From: Psychrobacter sp.
GTDB taxonomy: Bacteria; Pseudomonadota; Gammaproteobacteria; Pseudomonadales; Moraxellaceae
Direction of reading: 5' to 3'
DNA: 8,432 bases
Assembly (NCBI GenBank): GCA_012270355.1
Contig: JAAXIL010000150.1
Span: 1-8,432 of the forward strand
Made by a program: the position numbers and the translations under genes
Shown here: one piece after another, positions 1 to 6,552 of the stretch
Layout: each line of letters opens with the position of its first letter
Position numbering within the stretch: the stretch's first letter is position 1
The notes under the pieces: generated by a model
The model's input: the letters and a program-made list of their open reading frames with translations, nothing else
Database searches by the model: none
What the model was told of the DNA's origin: nothing

Positions 1-589
1 GCAATCCTGCCAAAAATTCCTGCCGAATGTTCGCATCGGTTTTGAAGTTACCCAAGTAAGCACTGGTTCTGGTTGAGGATTGCTGTTTGCTGACGCCCCG
101 CATCATCATGCACATATGCGAAGCTTCCATCACCACGCCCACGCCTCGGCATCCTGTCACGGTGTCAATCGCCTCAGCAATTTGATGCGTGAGGCTTTCT
201 TGAATTTGCAATCGACGGGCGTACATATCGACAATGCGTGCAACTTTAGATAAACCCAACACCTTACCATCGGGTAAATAGCCCACATGAGCCACGCCAT
301 AAAATGGCAAAACGTGATGCTCACACAATGAATAAAACTCGATGCTACTCACTATCACCATCTCGTCATTATCAGTGGGGAATATCGCCCCATTGGTCAC
401 TTCCTCAAGCGTTTGTTTATACCCTTGAGTTACAAAGCTAAAGGCTTTAGACGCCCGCTCAGGCGTATCGACCAGCCCTGCACGAGTCAAATCCTCACCC
501 GTAGATTCAATCAGCCGAGCGTATAAATCGGCAGTTTGAGCATCGTTCGATTGAGGGGACGAAACAAAAGGTGGTTTGCGGTTGAACAT
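1..589 (-). CDS. folE: GTP cyclohydrolase I (3' end cut off by window edge)
   Basis: This cytosolic enzyme converts GTP to 7,8-dihydroneopterin triphosphate, the first step of tetrahydrofolate synthesis; the product can also feed the queuosine pathway, to which queC in this window belongs. I translated 196 codons from ATG at 587-589, and the frame is open to the left edge. The zinc and catalytic motif [12 protein letters not shown] holds Cys89, His91 and His92. The third zinc ligand, Cys160, lies in [11 protein letters not shown]. The GTP-binding segment and the segment ending [11 protein letters not shown] are also present. The last visible residues, RQEFLAGL, match the usual C-terminus of the family, so only a few codons should be missing. 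The start gives the short N-terminus typical of bacterial FolE, but no clear Shine-Dalgarno precedes it. The gene is divergent from fabI. The family call is secure; the exact start is less so. Confidence 0.95.
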   Translation of the reverse strand, partial: MFNRKPPFVSSPQSNDAQTADLYARLIESTGEDLTRAGLVDTPERASKAFSFVTQGYKQTLEEVTNGAIFPTDNDEMVIVSSIEFYSLCEHHVLPFYGVAHVGYLPDGKVLGLSKVARIVDMYARRLQIQESLTHQIAEAIDTVTGCRGVGVVMEASHMCMMMRGVSKQQSSTRTSAYLGNFKTDANIRQEFLAGL

Positions 590-639
590 ATGGGCAATCT
601 ACTGGCTTTAAAAATAAACCCCATAGCTTACCTGCTCAC

Positions 640-662
640 CGCCATTTGTAAAGGCGTTTTTT
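640..662. other. GC-rich hairpin followed by T-run in the folE/fabI gap
   Basis: CGCC at 640-643 pairs with GGCG at 653-656, and TTT/AAA adds pairs inside if one A is bulged. Six T residues (657-662) follow on the plus strand, so it looks like a plus-strand terminator. No plus-strand gene lies to its left in the window, and the predicted fabI start site is downstream of it. On the minus strand it would fold at the very 5' end of the folE transcript. Its role is undecided. Confidence 0.3.
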
Positions 663-689
663 ATAAAGTGCAATCAGGTTAAGTTGCAA
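660..689 (-). promoter_or_regulatory. Candidate folE promoter
   Basis: Read on the minus strand, a -35-like TTGCAA (684-689) is followed after 18 bp by TATAAA (660-665), five of six matches to the -10 consensus. Transcription would start near 653 and leave a leader of about 64 nt before the folE ATG. This comes from motif matching only. Confidence 0.45.
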
Positions 690-706
690 AAGTTTGGAGA
701 AACCAT

Positions 707-735
707 TTGGTAACTCGTGGCTTTGCTTTTATGAT
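707..735 (+). promoter_or_regulatory. Candidate fabI promoter
   Basis: TTGGTA (707-712, four of six -35 matches) and TATGAT (730-735, five of six -10 matches) are separated by 17 bp. Initiation would fall near 742, about 28 nt before the fabI ATG, with the ribosome binding site GGTAGGA (756-762) inside the leader. It is motif-based only but well placed. Confidence 0.5.
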
Positions 736-769
736 GAGAGTTATAGAACGCTGACGGTAGGAATAAACC

Positions 770-1594
770 ATGTTGTTACAGGGCAAACGATTTGTGGTCA
801 CGGGCATTGCCAGTCAATTATCCATTGCGTGGGCGATTGCCGAAGCATTGCATCGAGAAGGGGCATCGCTGATTTTGACTTACGCCAATGATAAGCTCAA
901 AAAACGGGTCGAAAAGGCGGGTGAAGTCTTTGGTGCAGAACTTATTTTAGAGTGTGATGTGGCTTCGGATGCGTCGATAGAAGCGTGTTTTGCTCAAGTC
1001 AATGAGCATTGGGGTAGGGGTGTTGATGACGGTTATGATGGGGTCATCCATGCCATCGGCTTTGCCCCCGCAGATGAATTAAATGGCGACTTCACCGACG
1101 TCACCACACGTGAGGGCAGTCAAATCGCTCATGACATTTCTAGTTATAGTCTGGTGGCACTTGCCAAAGCCTCTCGCTCAATGCTTGCCAAACGGCAAGG
1201 GTCAATTTTAACGCTCACCTATTTGGGTAGTCAGGTTGCCATGCCAAACTACAATGTGATGGGCATGGCAAAAGCCAGCCTTGAAGCAGGCGTACGGTAT
1301 TTGGCAACGTCGCTAGGCAGTGAAGGCATTCGGGTCAATGCCATATCGGCAGGAGCCATCCGTACACTGGCATCAAGTGGCATCAAATCCATGCGAGATA
1401 TGTTGACATTGAATGAGCACATCACGCCCCTAAAACGCAACGTGACCCAAATGGAAGTCGCAAATACCGCCGTTTTTTTACTGTCCGATTGGGCATCGGG
1501 CATCACGGGCGAAGTTGTTATGGTGGATGCAGGCTTCCATGCGGTGGGCATGAGTACGGAGTTATTGACCCTATCTAAAGACTCAAGTAAATAA
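770..1594 (+). CDS. fabI: Enoyl-[acyl-carrier-protein] reductase (NADH)
   Basis: FabI reduces trans-2-enoyl-ACP to acyl-ACP in the last step of each type II fatty-acid elongation cycle, in the cytosol. The 274-residue length is slightly above that of E. coli FabI. It has the atypical SDR nucleotide-binding start [16 protein letters not shown] (residues 9-24), the HAIGFAP segment (94-100) and the catalytic block containing Tyr151, Tyr161 and Lys168 in Y-x6-K spacing, which matches E. coli Tyr146, Tyr156 and Lys163. The substrate-binding loop ([11 protein letters not shown]) and the C-terminal [15 protein letters not shown] segment are both intact. Gly97 and the surrounding HxIGFAP motif sit where triclosan-type inhibitors bind in the family. 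GGTAGGA lies 7 nt upstream of the ATG and supports this start. The gene is a single transcription unit, with a promoter just upstream and a strong terminator 20 bp downstream. Confidence 0.97.
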   Translation: MLLQGKRFVVTGIASQLSIAWAIAEALHREGASLILTYANDKLKKRVEKAGEVFGAELILECDVASDASIEACFAQVNEHWGRGVDDGYDGVIHAIGFAPADELNGDFTDVTTREGSQIAHDISSYSLVALAKASRSMLAKRQGSILTLTYLGSQVAMPNYNVMGMAKASLEAGVRYLATSLGSEGIRVNAISAGAIRTLASSGIKSMRDMLTLNEHITPLKRNVTQMEVANTAVFLLSDWASGITGEVVMVDAGFHAVGMSTELLTLSKDSSK

Positions 1595-1614
1595 CCACTC
1601 GTAAAAAACAGCCT

Positions 1615-1650
1615 AAAAAAACCCGCTAAATCATGAGCGGGTTTTTTTTT
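1615..1650. terminator. Bidirectional rho-independent terminator between fabI and the small acidic gene
   Basis: ACCCGCT (1621-1627) pairs perfectly with AGCGGGT (1636-1642) around an 8-nt loop. Nine T residues follow on the plus strand. Six A residues (1615-1620) precede it, which gives a U-tract when read on the minus strand. It therefore ends fabI and can also end the convergent gene at 1663-1833, whose stop codon is about 20 bp away. Confidence 0.9.
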
Positions 1651-1662
1651 GGATGACGAAAA

Positions 1663-1833
1663 TTACATATCGTCATCACTGTCTTCAGCTTCGTTGTGGT
1701 CTTCGTGATCATGCATCCCTTTCATCATATCGAGTGCTGAATCATCAGTGCGTTGTTGATCTTCTTTGGCAAGATGATCTTGATTGATATCTTTTGGAGA
1801 CATTTTGGTGGTATCATCAGTAGAGTTTGACAT
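1663..1833 (-). CDS. Small, highly acidic, His/Met-rich hypothetical protein
   Basis: This is a 56-residue protein starting MSNSTDDTTK and ending in a tail that contains MHDHEDH and closes EDSDDDM. I do not recognise a family. Of 56 residues, 18 are Asp or Glu and only 5 are Lys or Arg, so it should be strongly acidic, soluble and probably disordered. The cluster of His41, His43, His46, Met36, Met37 and Met40 among acidic residues could bind metal ions, but that is inference. AGGA sits 7 nt before the chosen ATG. An in-frame ATG two codons upstream is too close to that site. Support as a real gene comes from the good ribosome binding site, a candidate promoter 36 bp upstream, a terminator just after the stop, and the fact that it exactly fills the gap. 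No signal peptide or membrane segment is visible. Confidence 0.75.
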   Translation of the reverse strand: MSNSTDDTTKMSPKDINQDHLAKEDQQRTDDSALDMMKGMHDHEDHNEAEDSDDDM

Positions 1834-1868
1834 AGTCATTTCCTATTTTTGAATTAAGGGTGTTAATG

Positions 1869-1897
1869 AGTATTAGGCATATCCCTAATTTTTGCAA
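1869..1897 (-). promoter_or_regulatory. Candidate promoter of the small acidic gene with operator-like palindrome in its spacer
   Basis: On the minus strand, TTGCAA (1892-1897) is followed by a 17-bp spacer and AATACT (1869-1874, four of six -10 matches). The spacer and the edge of the -10 are covered by the palindrome TTAGGCATATCCCTAA (1873-1888). It is symmetric at 14 of 16 positions, the only mismatch being one C-C pair. A protein bound here would sit directly between the -35 and -10. No regulator gene is visible nearby. Confidence 0.4.
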
Positions 1898-1944
1898 TTA
1901 AGAATTTGTGAAAAGCTGTGAGCAGTTGTGAACGAGTGTAAACT

Positions 1945-1978
1945 AAAAGTAGTCTTATTTATTACGACTGCTTTTTTT
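1945..1978. terminator. Hairpin at the 3' end of the mscS-like gene
   Basis: AGTAGTC (1948-1954) pairs with GACTGCT (1966-1972), with one G-T wobble, around an 11-nt loop. T residues follow on the plus strand (1972-1978) and a shorter U-tract follows on the minus strand (A residues at 1945-1948). The mscS-like stop codon lies inside the loop, so the hairpin overlaps the last codons of that gene. On the minus strand it is a modest terminator for the bcp-lpd/mscS unit. Confidence 0.5.
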
Positions 1979-3130
1979 AACGTCCGTCACCTCAAAGGGT
2001 TTGGTATCCACGCCATTATCCACTTCCTTCGGCATCAATATTCGCATGTGTGGATAGGGAATGGCAATGTCCGCATTTTGCAGTGCAATTTTTATGCGTT
2101 CGTGCATGTTTTCTTTGATAGCAGGAATGCGAGCCACCGAGCTTGGCTTAACCCAAAACCGCACGATGAGAATCACGCCAAAATCACTAATTTCTCTCAC
2201 CGTAATGGAAGGTTCAGGACGATCTAAAATGTTATCCGTCTCTGTTAAAATGTCTAAGACAATCTGCCGAGCCTCTTCAATCTCAGCCTCTAAGGCAATG
2301 CGGATATTGAGGTCAAACCGCACAAAATTTTTCGAGGTTAGGTTGATAACCTCTGAAGAGGCAACCGTTGAGTTGGGAATGATGACTGTCACATTATCTC
2401 GGGTTAAAATATGAGTGGTACGCAGTGAGATAAGCACAACCCGCCCCTCTTTATCACCGATTTGCACCCAATCGCCAACCTGAAACGACTGTTCAAGCAA
2501 AATGGTGATGCCCGCAATAAAGTTGGCAAGCGTGGACTGTGCGGCAAAGCCAACCGCCAAACCGACAATCCCCAAACCTGCCACCAGCGACACAATATCG
2601 AATCCAAACTGTGCCAGGACGCTTGCCAAACCCAACACCACAATCAGCACAGACAGCACGTTTTTTAAAAGCTGTTCAATCGAGGCATTTAGCCCATAAT
2701 GATTGAGCACTCGATTGATGATGTGTCCAGACGACACCCATGCTACAAAGTAAATGCCTGCCCAAATACTGGCTTTGGCAGTGGCTTTAATGGTGGCTGG
2801 CTGGATGCTGATTTGGCTCATCACCGCTAAAATGCTGGCAACCAACCAAAAATAGCGTAGCACTGAGCGGACAATGCCTAAGCGTTTGTCATTTAGACGC
2901 AGACGAGCTTGATTTTTTTCGATGACATATATCGCCAACCAATACAGCCCACCCAGCACCACCAGCAAAATCAAAATTTTTATGCCCGTGCTGGCAAGAT
3001 CCACCGCACGAGACGACCAATCTCGGGTTTCTTCCTCCAGCGAACCGCCAATCGCCAGATATAAACTGGCATACAAATCATGCAAGATTTGTTGAAAGAA
3101 ACTGGTCACGCTGTTGGCATCACTTGTCAT
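1955..3130 (-). CDS. MscS-family small-conductance mechanosensitive channel
   Basis: This is an inner-membrane channel expected to open under membrane tension and release solutes during hypo-osmotic shock. Starting at the ATG at 3128-3130 it has 391 residues, longer than E. coli MscS (286) because of an extra N-terminal membrane region. Hydrophobic segments lie near residues 50-70, 90-108, 122-141 and 156-174. The Gly/Ala-rich pore helix and beta-domain entry follow (LGIVGLAVGFAAQSTLAN, then LLEQSFQVGDWVQIGD, about residues 186-226). The cytoplasmic part includes VIIPNSTV and ends in the family-typical IPYPHMRI near residue 358, with a short charged tail. The ATG lies 8 bp before the stop of the upstream bcp-lpd gene, suggesting translational coupling. 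An in-frame GTG at 3134-3136 is an alternative start. No strong Shine-Dalgarno is visible. The subfamily is not assigned. Confidence 0.92.
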   Translation of the reverse strand: MTSDANSVTSFFQQILHDLYASLYLAIGGSLEEETRDWSSRAVDLASTGIKILILLVVLGGLYWLAIYVIEKNQARLRLNDKRLGIVRSVLRYFWLVASILAVMSQISIQPATIKATAKASIWAGIYFVAWVSSGHIINRVLNHYGLNASIEQLLKNVLSVLIVVLGLASVLAQFGFDIVSLVAGLGIVGLAVGFAAQSTLANFIAGITILLEQSFQVGDWVQIGDKEGRVVLISLRTTHILTRDNVTVIIPNSTVASSEVINLTSKNFVRFDLNIRIALEAEIEEARQIVLDILTETDNILDRPEPSITVREISDFGVILIVRFWVKPSSVARIPAIKENMHERIKIALQNADIAIPYPHMRILMPKEVDNGVDTKPFEVTDVKKSSRNK

Positions 3131-5177
3131 TGACACAATCTTTTTGATAATCGATGTTCATTTTTTCTTGCACGTCTCTTAGGGCGGTGCGTAGCCCTTC
3201 TAAAATGGTGGGATGATAAAATGGCGAGGCAAGCATTTCGGTGACGGTCATGTTGCCTGTGATGGCACTGGCAAGAATGTGGGCGATGTATTCGGCATCG
3301 GGGGCAACCATATTCGCCCCAAGGATGATGTCTCTGCGTTTGCAAGCATAGATGCGAAGCAAGCCACAATTGACGCCCATCACCCGAGAGCGACCTTGAT
3401 TATCAAACTTGACTTCGCCGATGACATAATCTTCGCCGTCGTCATCTAACTGAGAGAGCGATCTGCCCACGCTGGCTATTTGCGGTTCACAAAATACCAC
3501 TGACATGGGCGTGGTGGGCGGACGGATAAAGTCTTCTTTATCCTCCCTTTGTTCATCCATTACGGCTCGCCCTGAGCGAAACCCTTCATTGCTGGCAACG
3601 TGCAACAATGGCATCCGCCCATTGGCATCGCCGATGACGTACACGGGAAAGTCCGCCACTTGTGCCGTCAACTCGTCGAGGTCTTTGGGTTTGCCTTTGT
3701 CGTCTAGCGTCACACCCAAATGCTCGACGCCTAAGTCTTTTAAATACGCTCGTCTGCCCACCGCCAACAGCACTTTTTCGCCTTGCCACGTTTGCTCATT
3801 ACCCTCACTGTCGGTGTAATGAATCACCGCCTGTCCGTCTTTATTTCCCACACTGTCAATGTCACTGTCGAGTTTGAGCGTCAGTTCTGCACCCAAGCAG
3901 TCAATAGCTTTTTGATTGACCTTATCGTCTTTAATTCCGCCCACTTTTTGCACTCGATTAAATAAAGTGACGTCCACGCCCAAACGGTGCATGGCTTGAG
4001 CCAGCTCTAGCCCAATGGCACCTGCCCCGATGACCGCCAATGACTTTGGCAAATCGGGCAATTCAAAAATGGTGTCGGACGTGAGCATAGCGTCGCCCAA
4101 ATCATCTGCCCAACCTTCAGGAATAAACGGCGTGGTGCCTGTGGCGATGATGATTTTTTCGGCTTGAATAAGTTGAATTATTTGACCGTTTTCATTTGTG
4201 ACTTCAATGATTCCGTCTTTATTGATGGACGCTTTACCATCAATTTTTTTGTCGTCGCCCCAACTGTCCACATTGTCCCGTACAAAGCCTGCAAAACGGT
4301 CACGCTCGCTCTGCACTCGCTTCATCACTTGCTTGCCGTCGATTTTGACTTCCGCCTCTACACCAAATTCAGCAGAATGCTTGGCGTGATAAGCCCGTTC
4401 AGCCGACGCAATCAGTAATTTGCTTGGCATACAGCCGACTGTCGCACAAGTGGTTGTCCAAAACCCTGAGTTGATAATCACCACGTCATCAGTTTGACGA
4501 TTGACTTGGTGAAAGGCATTTTGCCCTGCCGTGCCTGCACCGATGATGGCGACTTGAACATTACGGGTGTTTTGCACATTTTGCGGGGATGAATTTGCTG
4601 AATCAGATTGGCTCATACGGTACTCAGATGATGAAATAATAAAGTTATAACGGTGAGGTAAAATGCTCGCTATCGGTAAGGCGTGTGGCAATGATTCTAA
4701 TAGTCTGTCGGCATAGCCTTTGGCTCGTAAATTACGCTGAGCATGCGTCAATTTGCCGTCTTTATCAAACACAAACGCCGACCGCACCAGTCCCAGCGTC
4801 TTTTTGCCATACATATTTTTCTCACGAATCACGTCGAAATAGTGACACAACTTTTCATCTTCATCACTGATTAACGTAATTTGCAAATCATGATTGTCGA
4901 TAAATTTTTTGTGCGACTCAATGCTGTCCCGAGACACACCAATAATGTCATAGCCAAGGTTATCAAACTCGTTTAAATGAGCCGTAAAATCTGTGGCTTG
5001 GGTGGTGCACCCAGGCGTGTTATCACGAGGGTAGAAATATAAAATCAAGCCTTTATGTCCGTTTTGCACGAGCTCTTGTAGGCTAAGATCGCCTTCAATC
5101 ACATTACCATTAAGGTTACGCACCATCGGCACGGTAAAATCGGGTAGCTTGATTTGTTCATCGGTTGGCTTTGCCAT
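3120..5177 (-). CDS. Natural fusion: Bcp/PrxQ peroxiredoxin + dihydrolipoyl-dehydrogenase-like flavoprotein
   Basis: This is one uninterrupted 685-residue frame. Residues 1 to about 165 form a complete Bcp/PrxQ peroxiredoxin, with peroxidatic Cys57 in YPRDNTPGCTTQA. The usual resolving Cys five residues later is Thr here; Cys111 is the only other Cys in the domain. Residues about 166-187 look like translated spacer. From Met188 a full pyridine-nucleotide disulfide oxidoreductase follows: FAD motif IIGAGTAG (211-218), redox pair Cys244/Cys249 in TTTCATVGCMPSK, NAD motif VIGAGAIGLE (382-391), second FAD motif VIGDANG (514-520) and active-site dyad His655/Glu660 in HPTILEG. AAGGA lies 7 nt before the first ATG. 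Met188 (4614-4616) may have been the ancestral lpd start, but only a weak GAG precedes it. No terminator lies between the domains. No 2-oxo-acid dehydrogenase genes are nearby, so the reductase partner is unknown. Both domain calls are firm; whether the product is one polypeptide is open. Confidence 0.9.
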   Translation of the reverse strand: MAKPTDEQIKLPDFTVPMVRNLNGNVIEGDLSLQELVQNGHKGLILYFYPRDNTPGCTTQATDFTAHLNEFDNLGYDIIGVSRDSIESHKKFIDNHDLQITLISDEDEKLCHYFDVIREKNMYGKKTLGLVRSAFVFDKDGKLTHAQRNLRAKGYADRLLESLPHALPIASILPHRYNFIISSSEYRMSQSDSANSSPQNVQNTRNVQVAIIGAGTAGQNAFHQVNRQTDDVVIINSGFWTTTCATVGCMPSKLLIASAERAYHAKHSAEFGVEAEVKIDGKQVMKRVQSERDRFAGFVRDNVDSWGDDKKIDGKASINKDGIIEVTNENGQIIQLIQAEKIIIATGTTPFIPEGWADDLGDAMLTSDTIFELPDLPKSLAVIGAGAIGLELAQAMHRLGVDVTLFNRVQKVGGIKDDKVNQKAIDCLGAELTLKLDSDIDSVGNKDGQAVIHYTDSEGNEQTWQGEKVLLAVGRRAYLKDLGVEHLGVTLDDKGKPKDLDELTAQVADFPVYVIGDANGRMPLLHVASNEGFRSGRAVMDEQREDKEDFIRPPTTPMSVVFCEPQIASVGRSLSQLDDDGEDYVIGEVKFDNQGRSRVMGVNCGLLRIYACKRRDIILGANMVAPDAEYIAHILASAITGNMTVTEMLASPFYHPTILEGLRTALRDVQEKMNIDYQKDCVNDK

Positions 5178-5225
5178 GCTTATGTCCTTTGCAATGAGGG
5201 TTTTAATGTCAAAAATTTATCGTAT

Positions 5226-5251
5226 AAAAAAAGGCTGACATTTGCCAGCCT
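5226..5251 (-). terminator. Rho-independent terminator after the small secreted-protein gene
   Basis: On the minus strand AGGCTG (5251-5246) pairs with CAGCCT (5237-5232) around an 8-nt loop, followed by a U-tract from the A-run at 5226-5232. It lies about 20 bp past the stop of the gene at 5273-5611 and upstream of bcp-lpd. The fusion gene should therefore have its own promoter in about 5178-5225, although I see no convincing -35/-10 pair there. Confidence 0.85.
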
Positions 5252-5272
5252 ATTTACGTTAATGTTTGCTTT

Positions 5273-5611
5273 CTATTGCGGTTTTTGCGGTGGATTGAGC
5301 GTTAAGCCGTCAGCACATTGCTGTAGCTCGCTTTGCATCCGTTTGGCATAGGGCAGGGTAGAGGGGTCTTTGCCACTTTGGGCGTAGCTTTCGATTTCCC
5401 ACATTTGCCCGATGGTCATGTTGCTTCGCACGTTGATGGTGCAAGTGCATAGTTTGTTGGCGGTGGCTCGGTCGGCAACTTTGTAGGTCGTTGCCCCTTT
5501 GACGCAAGCGTTAATTTGTTCTTGCTTGATATCGAGGGCGTGGGCAGGTGACAACATGGCAACAGCAAGTAGTACGGTTGAGCCGAGAGAGAAAGATTTA
5601 AATAACGACAT
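5273..5611 (-). CDS. Small secreted four-cysteine protein, function unknown
   Basis: This 112-residue protein has a clear Sec signal peptide: MSLFKSFSLG, then the hydrophobic core STVLLAVAML, then SPAHA as the cleavage site (Ala23-His24-Ala25, cut before Leu26). The mature part of about 87 residues should be periplasmic or secreted. It has four cysteines, Cys36, Cys55, Cys57 and Cys99, in a C-x18-C-x-C-x41-C pattern that could form two disulfides. The predicted helical stretch around MTIGQMWEIESYAQSGKD and the C-terminal QQCADGL resemble small helical periplasmic proteins of unknown function. I cannot assign a named family. GGAA about 6 nt before the ATG supports the start. It has its own terminator, and a candidate promoter lies between it and queC, so it is probably monocistronic. 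The Pro-rich tail NPPQKPQ is notable. Gene reality is well supported; function is not. Confidence 0.85.
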   Translation of the reverse strand: MSLFKSFSLGSTVLLAVAMLSPAHALDIKQEQINACVKGATTYKVADRATANKLCTCTINVRSNMTIGQMWEIESYAQSGKDPSTLPYAKRMQSELQQCADGLTLNPPQKPQ

Positions 5612-5651
5612 AAGGTTCCAATAAATTGATAAATTGAAATGTAATTAAGAG

Positions 5652-5680
5652 TTTAGAATGATTACGCCACACCCTAACAA
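5652..5680 (-). promoter_or_regulatory. Candidate promoter of the small secreted-protein gene
   Basis: On the minus strand TTGTTA (5675-5680) and TCTAAA (5652-5657) are spaced by 17 bp, each with four of six consensus matches, about 40 bp upstream of the ATG. An alternative -10, CATAAT (5706-5711), shares the string ATAATTTGCCC with the promoter at 8253-8261 but lacks a good -35. Which one is used cannot be settled from sequence. Confidence 0.3.
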
Positions 5681-5735
5681 GCCTTAGAGGAAATGGAAAG
5701 GGCAAATTATGGCGATTTTGCAAACAAATCTTACG

Positions 5736-6524
5736 CTAGGCAATGTAACGGGTGGGGTCGGGCACGCCCGCTTCCCGAAACCCTTGCTTGCGTAGGGTGC
5801 AACTGTCGCACGTTCCGCACGCTCGCCCGTTGCTATCCGCCCGATAGCAAGACACAGTTTGTGAGTAATCCACCCCTAAAGATGAGCCAAGCTGGATGGT
5901 TTCGGCTTTGGATAGGGTTTGCAGTGGCGTTTGGATATGCAACCTTTGCCCTGATGTGCCTGCTTTGGTCGCTAGGTTCGCCATTTTTTCGAATGCCTCG
6001 ATAAACTCGGGACGACAGTCGGGATAGCCCGAATAATCCACTGAGCTGACCCCAATGACAATGTGGTTTACCTTAGTTACTTCCGCCACTGCTAAGGCAT
6101 ACGATAAAAAGATGGTATTGCGGGCGGGCACGTATGTATTGGGAATGTCGCTTTCAAAAGCAGGGCTAGTGGCACTACGCTCATTATCAGCAGAGATTGC
6201 GTTGAAAGACGACGTTTGGGCATCGGGCACTGGCATATCGTGGTCAGTAAGCGATGACCCACCAAGCTGGGCAATGTCAATGTCGATGATGCGATGCAAC
6301 ACGCCTGCTTGTGTGGCAATGGTTTTGGCAGACTGTAACTCACTGTGATGCCGTTGACCATAATTGAAGCTGACCGCCGTGACGCTGGCAAAATATGCCT
6401 TTGCCCAATACAGACAAGTGACCGAATCTAACCCGCCTGAGAGTAAGACGATGGCGTTATCGTGACTAAAGTCTTGTTTGGTGCGACTGCTAAAGTCGTT
6501 ATTTGTTTTAGATTGAGATGTCAT
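5736..6524 (-). CDS. queC: 7-cyano-7-deazaguanine synthase (preQ0 synthase)
   Basis: QueC converts 7-carboxy-7-deazaguanine to preQ0 with ATP and ammonia, a step in queuosine tRNA modification, in the cytosol. From the chosen ATG (6522-6524) it has 262 residues. The PP-loop ATPase motif [14 protein letters not shown] starts at about residue 27, followed by [21 protein letters not shown] and [11 protein letters not shown]. The zinc site is [17 protein letters not shown], with Cys226, Cys236, Cys239 and Cys242. Between VPD and IPNT there are about 25 residues, rich in Ser/Ala, where E. coli QueC has about seven. The start is uncertain: none of the candidates has a good Shine-Dalgarno. An ATG at 6549-6551 lies one base past the stop of the upstream broken gene (TAAAATG). 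Longer starts up to 6605 would run into that gene. Function is secure. Confidence 0.95.
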   Translation of the reverse strand: MTSQSKTNNDFSSRTKQDFSHDNAIVLLSGGLDSVTCLYWAKAYFASVTAVSFNYGQRHHSELQSAKTIATQAGVLHRIIDIDIAQLGGSSLTDHDMPVPDAQTSSFNAISADNERSATSPAFESDIPNTYVPARNTIFLSYALAVAEVTKVNHIVIGVSSVDYSGYPDCRPEFIEAFEKMANLATKAGTSGQRLHIQTPLQTLSKAETIQLGSSLGVDYSQTVSCYRADSNGRACGTCDSCTLRKQGFREAGVPDPTRYIA

Positions 6525-6552
6525 AAGTTGTTTTGTCGATAAAAAATGCATT

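Noticed and set aside
694..891. Plus-strand open frame overlapping the start of fabI
   Set aside because: It is in another frame over the fabI promoter and first 40 codons, with no ribosome binding site and no family resemblance; fabI is certain.
1249..1551. Minus-strand open frame of 100 codons inside fabI
   Set aside because: Antisense shadow of a well-conserved coding region.
1928..2414. Plus-strand open frames opposite the mscS-like gene
   Set aside because: Antisense shadows; the minus-strand product has clear membrane helices and MscS motifs.
5693..6004. Plus-strand open frame of 103 codons opposite the 3' part of queC
   Set aside because: It is antisense to the QueC zinc motif and has no recognisable domain.
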